Shown: positions 8,726 to 17,313 of the stretch, in pieces
Layout of the letters: every line of letters starts with the position of its first letter
Numbering within the stretch: position 1 is the first letter of the stretch
Source of the DNA: an uncultured Flavobacteriia bacterium
GTDB taxonomy: Bacteria; Bacteroidota; Bacteroidia; Flavobacteriales_D; Crocinitomicaceae
DNA: 64,000 bases
Direction: 5' to 3'
Assembly: GCA_903873915.1 (NCBI GenBank)
Contig: CAIQQH010000068.1
Coordinates: 1-64,000 of the forward strand
Position numbers and translations under genes: made by a program
Notes under the pieces: model-generated
What the model saw: only the letters and a program-made list of their open reading frames with translations
What the model was told of the DNA's origin: nothing
Databases searched by the model: none

Positions 8726-10246
8726 ATGGCCATCATTGGTAAGCTATTAAAAAAATCAAATCAAATCAATTACAAGCGCGTGTTGAAACGTGGAAAAAGC
8801 CACGCCACCCAGCGAGAAACTCTTGTAAATCTTTTGGGTTTTGCAAAAAACACATCCTTTGGTTTGGCGCATACTTTTTCAAAAGTGGTGAATGACAAAA
8901 ACCCAATTACGGCCTTCCAGCAAACAACACCAATCACAGAGTACGAGGAGTTTTATTCTTTGTGGTTAAGTCAAACGATTGAAGGTAAAAAGGACCATAC
9001 CTGGCCAGGGCGGGTGAAGTATTTTGCGCTGTCTTCTGGAACCACAGGGTCCCCAAGCAAACGGATTCCGGTAACGGAACAAATGATTCGGTCCTTTCAA
9101 AAAACAAGTGTTCGCCAATTGTCCACGCTTCATGATTTAAACCTCTCAGAACAGTTTTACAGCGCTTCAGCATTGGCTGTTGGGGGCAGCACAAAACTCA
9201 TCAAAAAACGAAAACACATCGAAGGAGACTTGAGTGGGATCTTAAAAAAGCACACCTCACTTATTGTTAGTCCGATCACCAAGCCGGGGGGTAAAATTGC
9301 TTCGATGAAAGACTGGAATCAGAAACTGGAGGCAATGATTGAGAAGGCACCAAAATGGAATATTGGCATTATTGCGGGCATTCCGAGTTGGTGCATTATG
9401 CTGATGGAACGTATCGTGGAAAGGTATGCGCTAACATCTATTCACGACATGTGGCCAAATCTTGAGGTGTATGTGCATGGCGGCGTATTTATGCAGCCCT
9501 ACCTTTCGCGCTTAGAAAAAGTCTTGGGAAAACCAATTCACTTGTTGGATACATACCTTGCCAGCGAGGGGTATTTTGCCTATCAAATAACGCCCAACTC
9601 GGAAGGAATGAAGTTGATTTTGAATACAGGTGTGTATTATGAATTTATTCCATTTACAAGTGAGTATTTTGATGAAGAAGGTCAAGTTCGAGACAAGCAC
9701 ACAGCATTTGCCTTGAGTGAAATCCAAGAGGGAGTCGATTATGCCATGGTGATCAGTACCAATGCAGGACTTTGGCGCTATTTAATAGGTGACTTGGTGC
9801 GATTTACCAGCGTTTCCGCACAAGAATTGATCATAACAGGAAGAATAAGGCAGTATTTAAGCTTGGTGGGTGAGCATATATCACTAGAAAACATCAATTC
9901 AGCAATTATAACATGTGCATCAAGCATGAGCTTAGAAATATCAGAGTATTGCATTTACGCAGACATGGAACAACAGAAACATGTATGGTTTATTGGTTGC
10001 GATGACCCTTGTAATGGACAGGCCTTGATCCAAAGTTTGGACAATCAATTGTGCGCATTAAACGATGACTATGCATCGGCCAGGAAGTACAATTTGAAGC
10101 CGCCCGAAATTCAAGTGCTTCCGGTTCAACGGTTTTATGCATTCATGAATGAATCGGGTAAGATGGGATCACAAAATAAATTTCCCCGTGTGTTGAATGC
10201 TGATCAAGCGAAAAGGTGGCTGACGTTTTTATCCCCCAACCCTTGA
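8726..10246 (+). CDS. GH3 family acyl-adenylating enzyme
   Basis: The 506-residue protein belongs to the GH3 (auxin-responsive promoter) family within the ANL adenylating superfamily. The ATP-binding motif LSSGTTGS lies at about residues 101-108, followed by typical GH3 blocks (DTYLASEGYFAYQ, YLIGDLVRFT, ITGRIRQYLSLVGEH). Plant members join amino acids to acyl acids; the substrates of bacterial members are mostly unknown. There is no signal peptide, so it acts in the cytosol. It stands alone and overlaps the convergent EamA gene by 18 bp. The family call is secure but the reaction is not. Confidence 0.88.
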   Translation: MAIIGKLLKKSNQINYKRVLKRGKSHATQRETLVNLLGFAKNTSFGLAHTFSKVVNDKNPITAFQQTTPITEYEEFYSLWLSQTIEGKKDHTWPGRVKYFALSSGTTGSPSKRIPVTEQMIRSFQKTSVRQLSTLHDLNLSEQFYSASALAVGGSTKLIKKRKHIEGDLSGILKKHTSLIVSPITKPGGKIASMKDWNQKLEAMIEKAPKWNIGIIAGIPSWCIMLMERIVERYALTSIHDMWPNLEVYVHGGVFMQPYLSRLEKVLGKPIHLLDTYLASEGYFAYQITPNSEGMKLILNTGVYYEFIPFTSEYFDEEGQVRDKHTAFALSEIQEGVDYAMVISTNAGLWRYLIGDLVRFTSVSAQELIITGRIRQYLSLVGEHISLENINSAIITCASSMSLEISEYCIYADMEQQKHVWFIGCDDPCNGQALIQSLDNQLCALNDDYASARKYNLKPPEIQVLPVQRFYAFMNESGKMGSQNKFPRVLNADQAKRWLTFLSPNP

Positions 10247-11134
10247 TTTTTCCCATTTTAGAAGCACTGTTTTCAGGAACATGTTGACAAAAACCACAAG
10301 CACAATAATCGCCGATCCGGTGTAAAAATGGACGCTTAGTTTTGTGTTTTCTTGCAAAATAAAAATCGCTAAAAGTATGGTGTAGACAGGCTCCATGTTG
10401 ATGGAAAGCGACACAGTAAACGCGCCCAGTCGTTTAACGAGAGCAATGGATCCCAAGAAAGTAAACGACGTGCAAACAATTCCTAAAAAGAGCAACCACA
10501 GGAAGTCTTCAGTTCGCATGTTAAACAATTCCGCGTTGATTTCACCTTGAAATAAGAGGAAAACAGTCAAGAATAAAAAGGCGGAAATGAGTTCGTACAA
10601 TGAAATGGTATGCGAAGGTATGCGACGCGACAATTGTCCATTCAACACACTGAACAAAGCCGCAAAAAACGCTGAAGAAAGCCCATAAATGAGCGCTTCG
10701 ATTTCTTTTTCACCAAACTCATCTGATACAAAATAAATCCCATAAACGACAGCCAAGCCCAAGAGAAATTCAACCCACGAAAATTTCTTTTTGAACAACA
10801 AGGGTTCAAGCCACGTGACGTGAAGCGTTGTTGTTGACAAACACAAGATTCCAAGTGAGGCCGTTGAAAGTTGAATGGACTTGTAAAAGGTCATCCAATG
10901 TAATGCGACGATTACTCCAACAGCAGCAATGATCAAGAGCTGTTTTAATGAGTCAACACGGAGCGATTTTTTTAAGAACACCAGCGCAATGGCTAACCCA
11001 GCAAAACCAATCCATGTGCGGTGCCACACCAAGGGGTAGGCGTCGAGGTGAATGAGTTTACCTAAAATACCCGTAAAGCCCCAAATGAAAATGATGACAT
11101 GCAGCAGCGCGTGGTATTTAAGGTCTTTGATCAC
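10229..11134 (-). CDS. EamA/DMT-family transporter
   Basis: The 301-residue protein has about ten hydrophobic helices arranged as two EamA repeats, the drug/metabolite transporter fold. Recognisable pieces are FIWGFTGILGKL in helix 1 and the helix pair around residues 60-110, with the second repeat at about residues 145-290 (LYELISAFLFLTVF, ALVKRLGAFTVSLSINMEPV). It should be an inner-membrane exporter or permease for a small metabolite. The 3' end overlaps the GH3 gene by 18 bp in the convergent direction. The substrate cannot be read from sequence. Confidence 0.9.
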   Translation of the reverse strand: MIKDLKYHALLHVIIFIWGFTGILGKLIHLDAYPLVWHRTWIGFAGLAIALVFLKKSLRVDSLKQLLIIAAVGVIVALHWMTFYKSIQLSTASLGILCLSTTTLHVTWLEPLLFKKKFSWVEFLLGLAVVYGIYFVSDEFGEKEIEALIYGLSSAFFAALFSVLNGQLSRRIPSHTISLYELISAFLFLTVFLLFQGEINAELFNMRTEDFLWLLFLGIVCTSFTFLGSIALVKRLGAFTVSLSINMEPVYTILLAIFILQENTKLSVHFYTGSAIIVLVVFVNMFLKTVLLKWEKSRVGG

Positions 11135-11248
11135 GCCGCGAAGGTAGGGAAATTATGGCCTTCGTAGGTTTTCAAATTGCAATACAAGTGTGCGTCAATT
11201 GATAAGAGATTAATTTTTTATGATTGTTCTGTTTGTTTATATTTGTGT

Positions 11249-11494
11249 ATGCCTGAAATCAGTCGTTTTTATGGAATAATTGTGTTTATGTTCTTTAATG
11301 ATCACCCCCCTCATTTTAAAGTGAAGTATTCAGAATTTGAAGCAAATATTTTAATTGAAAACGGAACAATACTCAATGGTGATTTACCTATAAGTAAACT
11401 GAAGTTGGTATCGGCCTGGGCTGAAATTCATAAGGAGGAATTGTTACATATGTGGAATTCAAAGGTTTTTCACAAAATTGAACCACTTAGATAG
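11249..11494 (+). CDS. DUF4160 protein
   Basis: This small protein of 81 residues starts MPEISRFYG and contains the DUF4160 core (NDHPPHFKVKYSEFEA). I use the ATG at 11249; an upstream in-frame start at 11177 would add 24 residues that do not resemble the family. DUF4160 genes are usually found directly before DUF2442 genes, as here, and the pair has been suggested to be toxin-antitoxin-like. I know of no confirmed activity. The next gene starts 10 bp after the stop. Confidence 0.85.
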   Translation: MPEISRFYGIIVFMFFNDHPPHFKVKYSEFEANILIENGTILNGDLPISKLKLVSAWAEIHKEELLHMWNSKVFHKIEPLR

Positions 11495-11504
11495 CCGTAT
11501 TCAA

Positions 11505-11792
11505 ATGTTAAAAATCAAAAAGATAGCCATTCTACCAAATTACACCCTAAGTTGTGTTTTTAATACAGGAGAGGTGAGGATATTTGATCTACAGAAATCA
11601 CTCGACACAAATAATCGTTTTGTGCGAAAAATCTTGAACCGAGAAGTTTTTGACAAGGTTAAACTGGGATCTTTTGGTGAATTGTTTTGGGATGAAATAG
11701 GTGAGATTCAGGAGTTAAATGGCTCAGTGTCTTCTTGCAACTATGACATCAGCCCCGAATTTGTTTATGCGCATTCCGAGGCGGTGAAATAA
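11505..11792 (+). CDS. DUF2442 protein
   Basis: The 95-residue protein starts MLKIKKIAILPNY and matches DUF2442: a short beta-rich fold with the conserved pieces VFNTGEVRIFD and LGSFGELFWDEIGEI. I chose the ATG at 11505 over an in-frame TTG at 11478 that would overlap the upstream gene. It forms a two-gene operon with the DUF4160 gene. It may be the partner in a small stress or addiction module, but no function is demonstrated. The reading frame looks intact. Confidence 0.83.
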   Translation: MLKIKKIAILPNYTLSCVFNTGEVRIFDLQKSLDTNNRFVRKILNREVFDKVKLGSFGELFWDEIGEIQELNGSVSSCNYDISPEFVYAHSEAVK

Positions 11793-11810
11793 ACCCGACT
11801 TGTTGTTCGC

Positions 11811-12761
11811 TCAAAAACCCCAGACCACAATCCGACTCGTCTTGTTCCCATGCTGCATCTCGATGGTCTTTACTTCCTTTGCCTCAATTTGTTTCAGCGC
11901 GCTGTAGATGCTGCTCAAATTTTCTTTTTTAGACACGAGCGTCGTAAACCAACGACACTTGTTTTTAAACAGAGCGCTTTCTCGAATCATGGTCTGGATA
12001 AATTGGATTTCTCCCCCCTCACACCACAACTCATTTCCCTGTCCGCCAAAATTGAGCACTGGAGCTTGATTTTTCTTGTGCCCCAAGTTCTTGGATTTAC
12101 GCGACGAACCGGCAGTTGCCTCTGCTTGTGAACGATGAAAGGGCGGGTTGCAGATGCTGAGATCAAAGCGGTCATCTGGACGAATGACGCCTTGAAAGAT
12201 GTTGCTTTGGTTTGACTGCTTACGCAATTCAATCTTGTTGTTTAAACCAGGGTTTTCGTCAATGATGTATTGTGCGTTTTTCAATGATGCGTCTTCAACA
12301 TCGGACCCGACAAATGTCCATCCGTAGTCAACAACACCAATGATGGGATAGATGCAATTCGCACCGACCCCAATATCCAAACAGTGAATGGATGTTGTGT
12401 TGTTGTCAAGAGACAAAGCTTCGGCAATATGGTGAATGTACTCTGCTCGCCCAGGAATTGGAGGGCACAAAAACCCTTGTAGCACCGACCAATTGGTTAT
12501 TCCGTAAAAGTGAATGAGTAGCGCTTTATTTAGTGCCATTACCGCGTCGGGATTCGCAAAATCAATGGACTCATCGCCGTAGTTGTTCACCCGAACAAAA
12601 GGTGCCAATTCAGCATGTGCGGCAATCAATTCGGGGAAATTGTACCGTTTGCGGTGTTTGTTTTTTGTGTGTAGGGTAGTTTTTATAAGCAATTTATCTC
12701 CTTCATTTTGTGTAAAGTCAAAAAACTCTAGGCCTTCTGTGGCCCTGCGGTTGTTTTTCAT
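11811..12761 (-). CDS. rlmF: 23S rRNA (adenine(1618)-N6)-methyltransferase
   Basis: The 316-residue protein is an RlmF/YbiN homologue that methylates A1618 of 23S rRNA using S-adenosylmethionine. The SAM-binding motif LDIGVGANCIYPIIG lies near residue 150 and the catalytic N6-adenine motif SICNPPFH near residue 205. The length matches the E. coli enzyme (about 308 residues). The C-terminal region with KNKCRWFTTLVSKKENL is also typical. It is a single-gene unit that converges on the DUF2442 gene. Confidence 0.93.
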   Translation of the reverse strand: MKNNRRATEGLEFFDFTQNEGDKLLIKTTLHTKNKHRKRYNFPELIAAHAELAPFVRVNNYGDESIDFANPDAVMALNKALLIHFYGITNWSVLQGFLCPPIPGRAEYIHHIAEALSLDNNTTSIHCLDIGVGANCIYPIIGVVDYGWTFVGSDVEDASLKNAQYIIDENPGLNNKIELRKQSNQSNIFQGVIRPDDRFDLSICNPPFHRSQAEATAGSSRKSKNLGHKKNQAPVLNFGGQGNELWCEGGEIQFIQTMIRESALFKNKCRWFTTLVSKKENLSSIYSALKQIEAKEVKTIEMQHGNKTSRIVVWGF

Positions 12762-12796
12762 TTAGCGTAAACATGAAAGTCTTTGCTACTTTATTT

Positions 12797-12810
12797 TTTT
12801 ACCGCAGAGA
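12797..12810. repeat. short interspersed ACCGCAGAG-type fragment
   Basis: The intergenic string containing ACCGCAGAG is complementary to part of the CTCTGCGGTAAAA string at 22784-22805. Such fragments resemble dispersed intergenic repeats of Bacteroidota. The match is too short to be certain. Confidence 0.3.
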
Positions 12811-12838
12811 AAAAGATTTTTGTTGAAGATGTCAATGA

Positions 12839-14173
12839 CTAATTAGATTTTTTAATCGTTTTCTTTCGCTTCTCGTCAAGTTTTTGCTGCTTTTCATCGA
12901 GCTTTTTATTTTTTTCATCGAGCTTGACTTGTTCTTCTTTTAGCTTATCGAGCTTTTTCCCCTTTTTCACTTTGTCGTCGAGCTTCTTTTGCTCTTGCTT
13001 CAATGACTTGCGCTCATCATCAATTCCCTTTTGTTCTTCATCAAGCTTTTTAAGTTTCTCATCCAATTCTTTCATGGCCTCTGCCTCTTTCGCTGCGGCC
13101 TCCTTGGCTTTTTCTGCTTCTTTTTGAAGTTTCTCTGCTTCTTTTTGCTTTTCGTCAGCTTCTTTCTGTTGCTTTTCAGCTTCTTTCTTTGCCTCCGCTT
13201 CTGCTTTTGCCTGTTTCTCAGCGTCTTTCTTTCCGTCTTTCTCAGCTTCAGCACGCTCCTTTGCGGCTTCTTCTTTGTCTTTCTGAGCGTTTTTTTCAGA
13301 TTTGGCTTTTTCTTCAGCTTCTTTTGCTTTGCGCTCTGCCTCTTTTGCTTCGTTACTCTGTTCTTTTTGCTTTTGCTCTGCTTCTTTGCGCGCTTGCGCC
13401 TCTTGCTCTTTAGCGTCGGCAGGAATAGAATTCTCTAAGTTTTTCGCACGCTCTGCAGCTTCTTGTTCCCTGCGCTTGGCCTCCTCTTCTCTTCGTTTTG
13501 CATCTGCGTTGATTTGCTCTTCTTTTGCTATGCGTTGACGTTCAGTTTCTTGTTTTTGACGTTCAGCCTCAGTCATATTCTTCTGGGCTTCCGTCATTTT
13601 TTGATCAGCCTGTGCTTGCTTTTCTTTCGCTAAGCGCTCCTCTTCTTCTCGCTGCTTACGCAAGTCTTCTTGACGCTTAATCGCCTCCTCTTTTTCTTTT
13701 GCGCTTTCCGCGGCTTCTTTTTCAAGTTCAGCCGTTTTTTGCTCAGAACGCTGCGTTTTTTCTTCTATTTCTTTGATCTTTTCGTTTGATTCAGTCGTCA
13801 CCTCTTCCGCTGTTTCTCCTTTAGATTTTAGTGTAATTGTATAAGCACGACCGTTTTCCAAGACCTGATCAATCATTTTTTCATCGCGGTACATGGCGTG
13901 CGTAACAGTGATGTTGGAGATTTGCTTGCCATAAGTCGCAATGCTGATTGTAGCTATACCTTTGTCGTCTGTCATTCCCGCACCGATGGTCACTGTTCCG
14001 GTGGTGATTTTTACAAATGCGCCCTTTACTGCCACACCATTTGCTGTAACGGAAATAGAGATGGTAACCGCTTCGCGTTGTGTGGATTCGGCTGTATGAA
14101 TGGGTGTTTGTTTTGCGTGTAAACTGATTTGTCCAGACACTAATACGCCAATAAGAATGAGAAATTTTTTCAT
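12839..14173 (-). CDS. exported protein with Ig-like domain and very long charged coiled coil
   Basis: The 444-residue protein has a signal peptide (about 1-20). A beta-sandwich, carboxypeptidase-regulatory-like domain covers about residues 30-120 (VTANGVAVKGAFVKITTG, DDKGIATISIATYG). Then comes roughly 320 residues made almost only of Glu, Lys, Ala, Gln, Arg and Asp, a continuous alpha-helical coiled coil ending in KxLDEK-type repeats and a basic tail. It should sit in the periplasm or on the outer envelope as a long rod. I do not recognise a named family and assign no function. The composition creates many spurious antisense frames. It lies divergently from holB. Confidence 0.8.
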   Translation of the reverse strand: MKKFLILIGVLVSGQISLHAKQTPIHTAESTQREAVTISISVTANGVAVKGAFVKITTGTVTIGAGMTDDKGIATISIATYGKQISNITVTHAMYRDEKMIDQVLENGRAYTITLKSKGETAEEVTTESNEKIKEIEEKTQRSEQKTAELEKEAAESAKEKEEAIKRQEDLRKQREEEERLAKEKQAQADQKMTEAQKNMTEAERQKQETERQRIAKEEQINADAKRREEEAKRREQEAAERAKNLENSIPADAKEQEAQARKEAEQKQKEQSNEAKEAERKAKEAEEKAKSEKNAQKDKEEAAKERAEAEKDGKKDAEKQAKAEAEAKKEAEKQQKEADEKQKEAEKLQKEAEKAKEAAAKEAEAMKELDEKLKKLDEEQKGIDDERKSLKQEQKKLDDKVKKGKKLDKLKEEQVKLDEKNKKLDEKQQKLDEKRKKTIKKSN

Positions 14174-14255
14174 AGCACAAGTTTAATTCGATATCTAGTA
14201 CAATTTTAGTGTTTTTGAACGGGGAAATGAAGGGATTTTGCGCTATTTTTATCAC

Positions 14256-15374
14256 ATGCAATTTGTAGATGTTGTTGGTCAACAAGAATTAAAGAATCAT
14301 TTCATCACCGAAATCAATAGTGGGAACATTGCTCATGCCCGATTGTTCTGCGGAAAACCGGGCTATGGAGCGCTGCCTTTAGCACTTGCTTTTGTAGGCT
14401 ATTTATTTTGTGATCAAAGACTTGAAAACGATAGCTGTGGTGTTTGTCCTTCGTGCTTGAAGGTACAGAAACTGCAGCATCCCGACCTTCATTTTTCGTA
14501 CCCAAGCGTTCAATTTGATGCCGAGAAGTCGATCTTATTGATTAAACAATGGAGAGAACAAATCAGCGAAAATCCATACTTCACCGAGTTGGATTGGTTG
14601 AGTAGAATAGACCCGAAAGAACGGAACATGATTATTAGTGTTCATGAAAGCCAAGACATCATAAAAAGATTGAGTTTAAAGGCTTACGAGGGGGGCTACA
14701 AAGTGATGATCATTTGGCTGCCCGAGTCAATGAATGCTCAATCGGCAAACAAATTATTGAAAGTACTGGAAGAACCAACACCAAAAACCCTTTTTATTCT
14801 TGTGGCAGAGGCGCACGAAATCATGTTGCCCACTATTTTATCGCGAACTCAGGTGGTTCGGGTGCCTAAAATTGATGATGATGAGTTGAGGGTATACCTG
14901 AGAAACAAAGCCAAATTAGAATCATCCGCTATCGAACGGGTGGTAATTCAGGGTGATGGCGACTTCATTCAAGCGATGGCGGCTTATGACAAGGAGGATG
15001 ATTCGGCTGCGAATCGCGATTGGTTTATTAAGCTGATGCGTGTGAGTTACCGCAAAGATGTGCTTGGCATGCTCGATTGGGCGGAAGAAGTTTCTGGCTC
15101 AACGAAAGACAGTCAAAAGGTGTTTTTGGAGTATGCCTTACACATGGTTCGTCAAAGTATGTTGAAAAACTATACAGGAGACCAGCTGACCCGACTTACC
15201 CATGATGAAGATGCGTTCTTGGCCAACTTTGCACGTTTCATTACGGGAAAAAATTTACGTGATTTTATGCTGACTTTCAGTGATTCACACTATTACATTG
15301 AGCGGAATGCAAATTCAAAAATACTTTTCACCAACATTAGCTTTCAGGTAATGCGGTATATACATGCGGCTTAA
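14256..15374 (+). CDS. holB: DNA polymerase III delta' subunit
   Basis: This 372-residue protein is the clamp-loader delta' subunit, a AAA+ fold protein of the replicative polymerase. Visible features are the N-terminal VVGQQELKNHF box, a degenerate P-loop (CGKPGYGALPLA, lacking GKT/S as expected for delta', which does not bind ATP), the zinc motif C-x8-C-x2-C-x2-C (CDQRLENDSCGVCPSC) and the clamp-loader box ANKLLKVLEEP. I start at the ATG at 14256, not the in-frame TTG at 14238. It begins the conserved cluster holB - PSP1 gene - gldH. Confidence 0.93.
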   Translation: MQFVDVVGQQELKNHFITEINSGNIAHARLFCGKPGYGALPLALAFVGYLFCDQRLENDSCGVCPSCLKVQKLQHPDLHFSYPSVQFDAEKSILLIKQWREQISENPYFTELDWLSRIDPKERNMIISVHESQDIIKRLSLKAYEGGYKVMIIWLPESMNAQSANKLLKVLEEPTPKTLFILVAEAHEIMLPTILSRTQVVRVPKIDDDELRVYLRNKAKLESSAIERVVIQGDGDFIQAMAAYDKEDDSAANRDWFIKLMRVSYRKDVLGMLDWAEEVSGSTKDSQKVFLEYALHMVRQSMLKNYTGDQLTRLTHDEDAFLANFARFITGKNLRDFMLTFSDSHYYIERNANSKILFTNISFQVMRYIHAA

Positions 15375-15424
15375 CAAGAAAAGCACAACGATTTTTTCCT
15401 AACTTTACCAAAACGAATAGAATT

Positions 15425-16765
15425 ATGGGTTGTTCAAATTGTAGCTCCGACGGTGGAACTCCACGGGGATGTAAAAACAACGGCAACTGTAGTTCCGGAG
15501 GTTGTAATAAACTTGAGGTCTTTGACTGGTTGTCCAACATTATGTTGCCATCAGGCCAAACACCATACGATATAGTGGAGGTTCGATTCAAGAACAGCCG
15601 AAAAGGGTTTTATAGAAATGCCAAAGGAATAGGGTTGTCTGTTGGGGATGTGGTTGTGGTTGAAACGAGTCCAGGTTACGATGTGGGCGTGGTTTCCGTA
15701 TCGGGAGAATTGGCGCGCATTCAAATCAAAAAGAAAGCGCCTGGTTTTAAACCTATCGAAGCGAAGAAAATCATTCGCGTAGCGACTCAGGAAGATGTTG
15801 ATAAATGGATTCAGGCAAGATCTCTTGAAAAGGAGGTGATGTACCAATCCCGCACACTTGCTGTGAACTTGAATCTCGAAATGAAAATTTCGGATGTTGA
15901 ATACCAAGGAGACCTTAGCAAGGCAACATTCTTCTACACAGCAGAAGGTCGCGTCGATTTTCGGCAGTTGATCAAAGACATGGCGGATAAGTTTCGTATT
16001 CGCATTGAAATGCGCCAAATAGGTTCGCGACAAGAAGCATCTAGATTGGGAGGTATAGGGTCGTGTGGCCGAGAATTGTGTTGCTCTACATGGTTAACTG
16101 ATTTTAGATCTGTCTCCACGTCAGCGGCGCGATACCAGCAATTGTCCCTAAATCCGCAAAAATTAGCCGGACAATGCGGAAAATTGAAATGTTGCTTGAA
16201 TTATGAGCTCGACATGTATCTTGATGCGATCAAATCGTTTCCAAAGGCTGAAACAAAACTTCACACTGAAAAAGGCTCGGCTTACCACATTAAAACGGAT
16301 GTGTTTCGCAAACAAATGTGGTATGCTTATGAAGGGGATTCTGCTTCGGGCTTGATTCCTGTGAATCCAGACCGAGTTCGAGAAATCATGAAGATGAACC
16401 TCGATGGTAAAAAACCAAGGGAACTGAATGAGTATGTTGTTGAAGTAAAAATCAAAGAACCCGACTACGAAAATGTGGTGGGTCAAGATAGCTTGAACCG
16501 ATTTGAACATGCATTCAAAAAGAACAACAACAACAATAGAAAAAAGAAGAAACCCGGGAACAATAGGCCTGTTGATGCTGTAAAATCTGGCGAAAATCCC
16601 CAGCAAGCAAAAGCGGCCAATCCGAACCAATCCCAAAATCCTCAAGGGAATCCTGGGGCCAAAGGGACTTCGGAGAACCCTAACAATCAACAGCAACGAA
16701 ACAATCGACCGAACAATCGTCGTCGTCCCAACCAAAACAACTCCGGCAATGAAAGCCCGCAATAG
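15425..16765 (+). CDS. PSP1-domain protein, RicT/YaaT-like
   Basis: The 446-residue protein carries the PSP1 C-terminal conserved domain (about residues 60-280; IGSCGRELCCSTWL, CGKLKCCLNYE). B. subtilis RicT (YaaT) belongs to this family and, with RicA and RicF, forms an iron-sulfur complex that acts in RNA processing; its gene also lies next to holB. The N-terminus here is a Cys-rich segment (six cysteines in about 28 residues, CSNCSSDGG and GNCSSGGC), a plausible metal or cluster site. The last 75 residues are a disordered Asn/Gln/Pro/Arg-rich tail, probably RNA-contacting or low-complexity. The 3' end overlaps gldH by 17 bp. The role in Bacteroidota is inferred. Confidence 0.88.
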   Translation: MGCSNCSSDGGTPRGCKNNGNCSSGGCNKLEVFDWLSNIMLPSGQTPYDIVEVRFKNSRKGFYRNAKGIGLSVGDVVVVETSPGYDVGVVSVSGELARIQIKKKAPGFKPIEAKKIIRVATQEDVDKWIQARSLEKEVMYQSRTLAVNLNLEMKISDVEYQGDLSKATFFYTAEGRVDFRQLIKDMADKFRIRIEMRQIGSRQEASRLGGIGSCGRELCCSTWLTDFRSVSTSAARYQQLSLNPQKLAGQCGKLKCCLNYELDMYLDAIKSFPKAETKLHTEKGSAYHIKTDVFRKQMWYAYEGDSASGLIPVNPDRVREIMKMNLDGKKPRELNEYVVEVKIKEPDYENVVGQDSLNRFEHAFKKNNNNNRKKKKPGNNRPVDAVKSGENPQQAKAANPNQSQNPQGNPGAKGTSENPNNQQQRNNRPNNRRRPNQNNSGNESPQ

Positions 16766-17276
16766 TCTGATTGGCATTCTTTTGTTGCTTATCGTTTGGT
16801 CATGCGAGCAACCGGCGCACTATGAGCGTTCGTATACCTTCAAAAAAAATCTGTGGGAACAAAATGTGAAGCCCCGCTTTGTTTTGGACATCAAGGAGCT
16901 AGGGAAGGAGCATGTTTTTGTATTGACTTTACGCACAACCACCGATTATAAATACAGCAACCTTTGGGTGTTTTTAAATACAAAAAATCCAAAAGGAGAA
17001 ACAACGCGTGAACCGATTGAAATTGCAGTCACAAATTCTGATGGATCTTGGGCGGGTAAGAAAACAGGAACTATCGTTGAAACAGAGGTGGTATTTATCC
17101 GAAGCAAAGAAGGAGATTTTGAAGTTTTTGATCGTCCCGGGAATGCTCCCAGAATGCTCAAATGTTCACTCGCCGAAGCAGGTAAATACACCTTTATGAT
17201 TGAACAGGGAATTACCCAAATGGCCATTGATGAGGTTCTAGACCTTACCCTTTTGGTTGAAACACCGAAAGATTAA
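16749..17276 (+). CDS. gldH: gliding motility lipoprotein GldH
   Basis: The 175-residue protein has a lipoprotein signal ending in the lipobox LLIVWSC (Cys19) and the GldH core (YERSYTFKKNLW, SNLWVFLNTKNPKGE, AGKYTFMIEQ). GldH is required for gliding motility in Flavobacterium johnsoniae. The start lies inside the end of the PSP1 gene in another frame (17-bp overlap), so translation is probably coupled. The location after holB and the PSP1 gene is typical for the phylum and supports the identification. Confidence 0.92.
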   Translation: MKARNSLIGILLLLIVWSCEQPAHYERSYTFKKNLWEQNVKPRFVLDIKELGKEHVFVLTLRTTTDYKYSNLWVFLNTKNPKGETTREPIEIAVTNSDGSWAGKKTGTIVETEVVFIRSKEGDFEVFDRPGNAPRMLKCSLAEAGKYTFMIEQGITQMAIDEVLDLTLLVETPKD

Positions 17277-17313
17277 AGAAGAAAAGGAAATAGGTTTGAA
17301 CCTTGCAATCAAA

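Noticed and set aside
13031-13438. Several long frames antisense to the coiled-coil gene, rich in Phe and Leu
   Set aside because: They mirror the biased E/K/A codons of the sense gene and have no initiation context or family match.
16163-16777. 204-residue antisense frame across the PSP1-gene tail
   Set aside because: It comes from the low-complexity Asn/Arg/Gln tail. It has no family resemblance.
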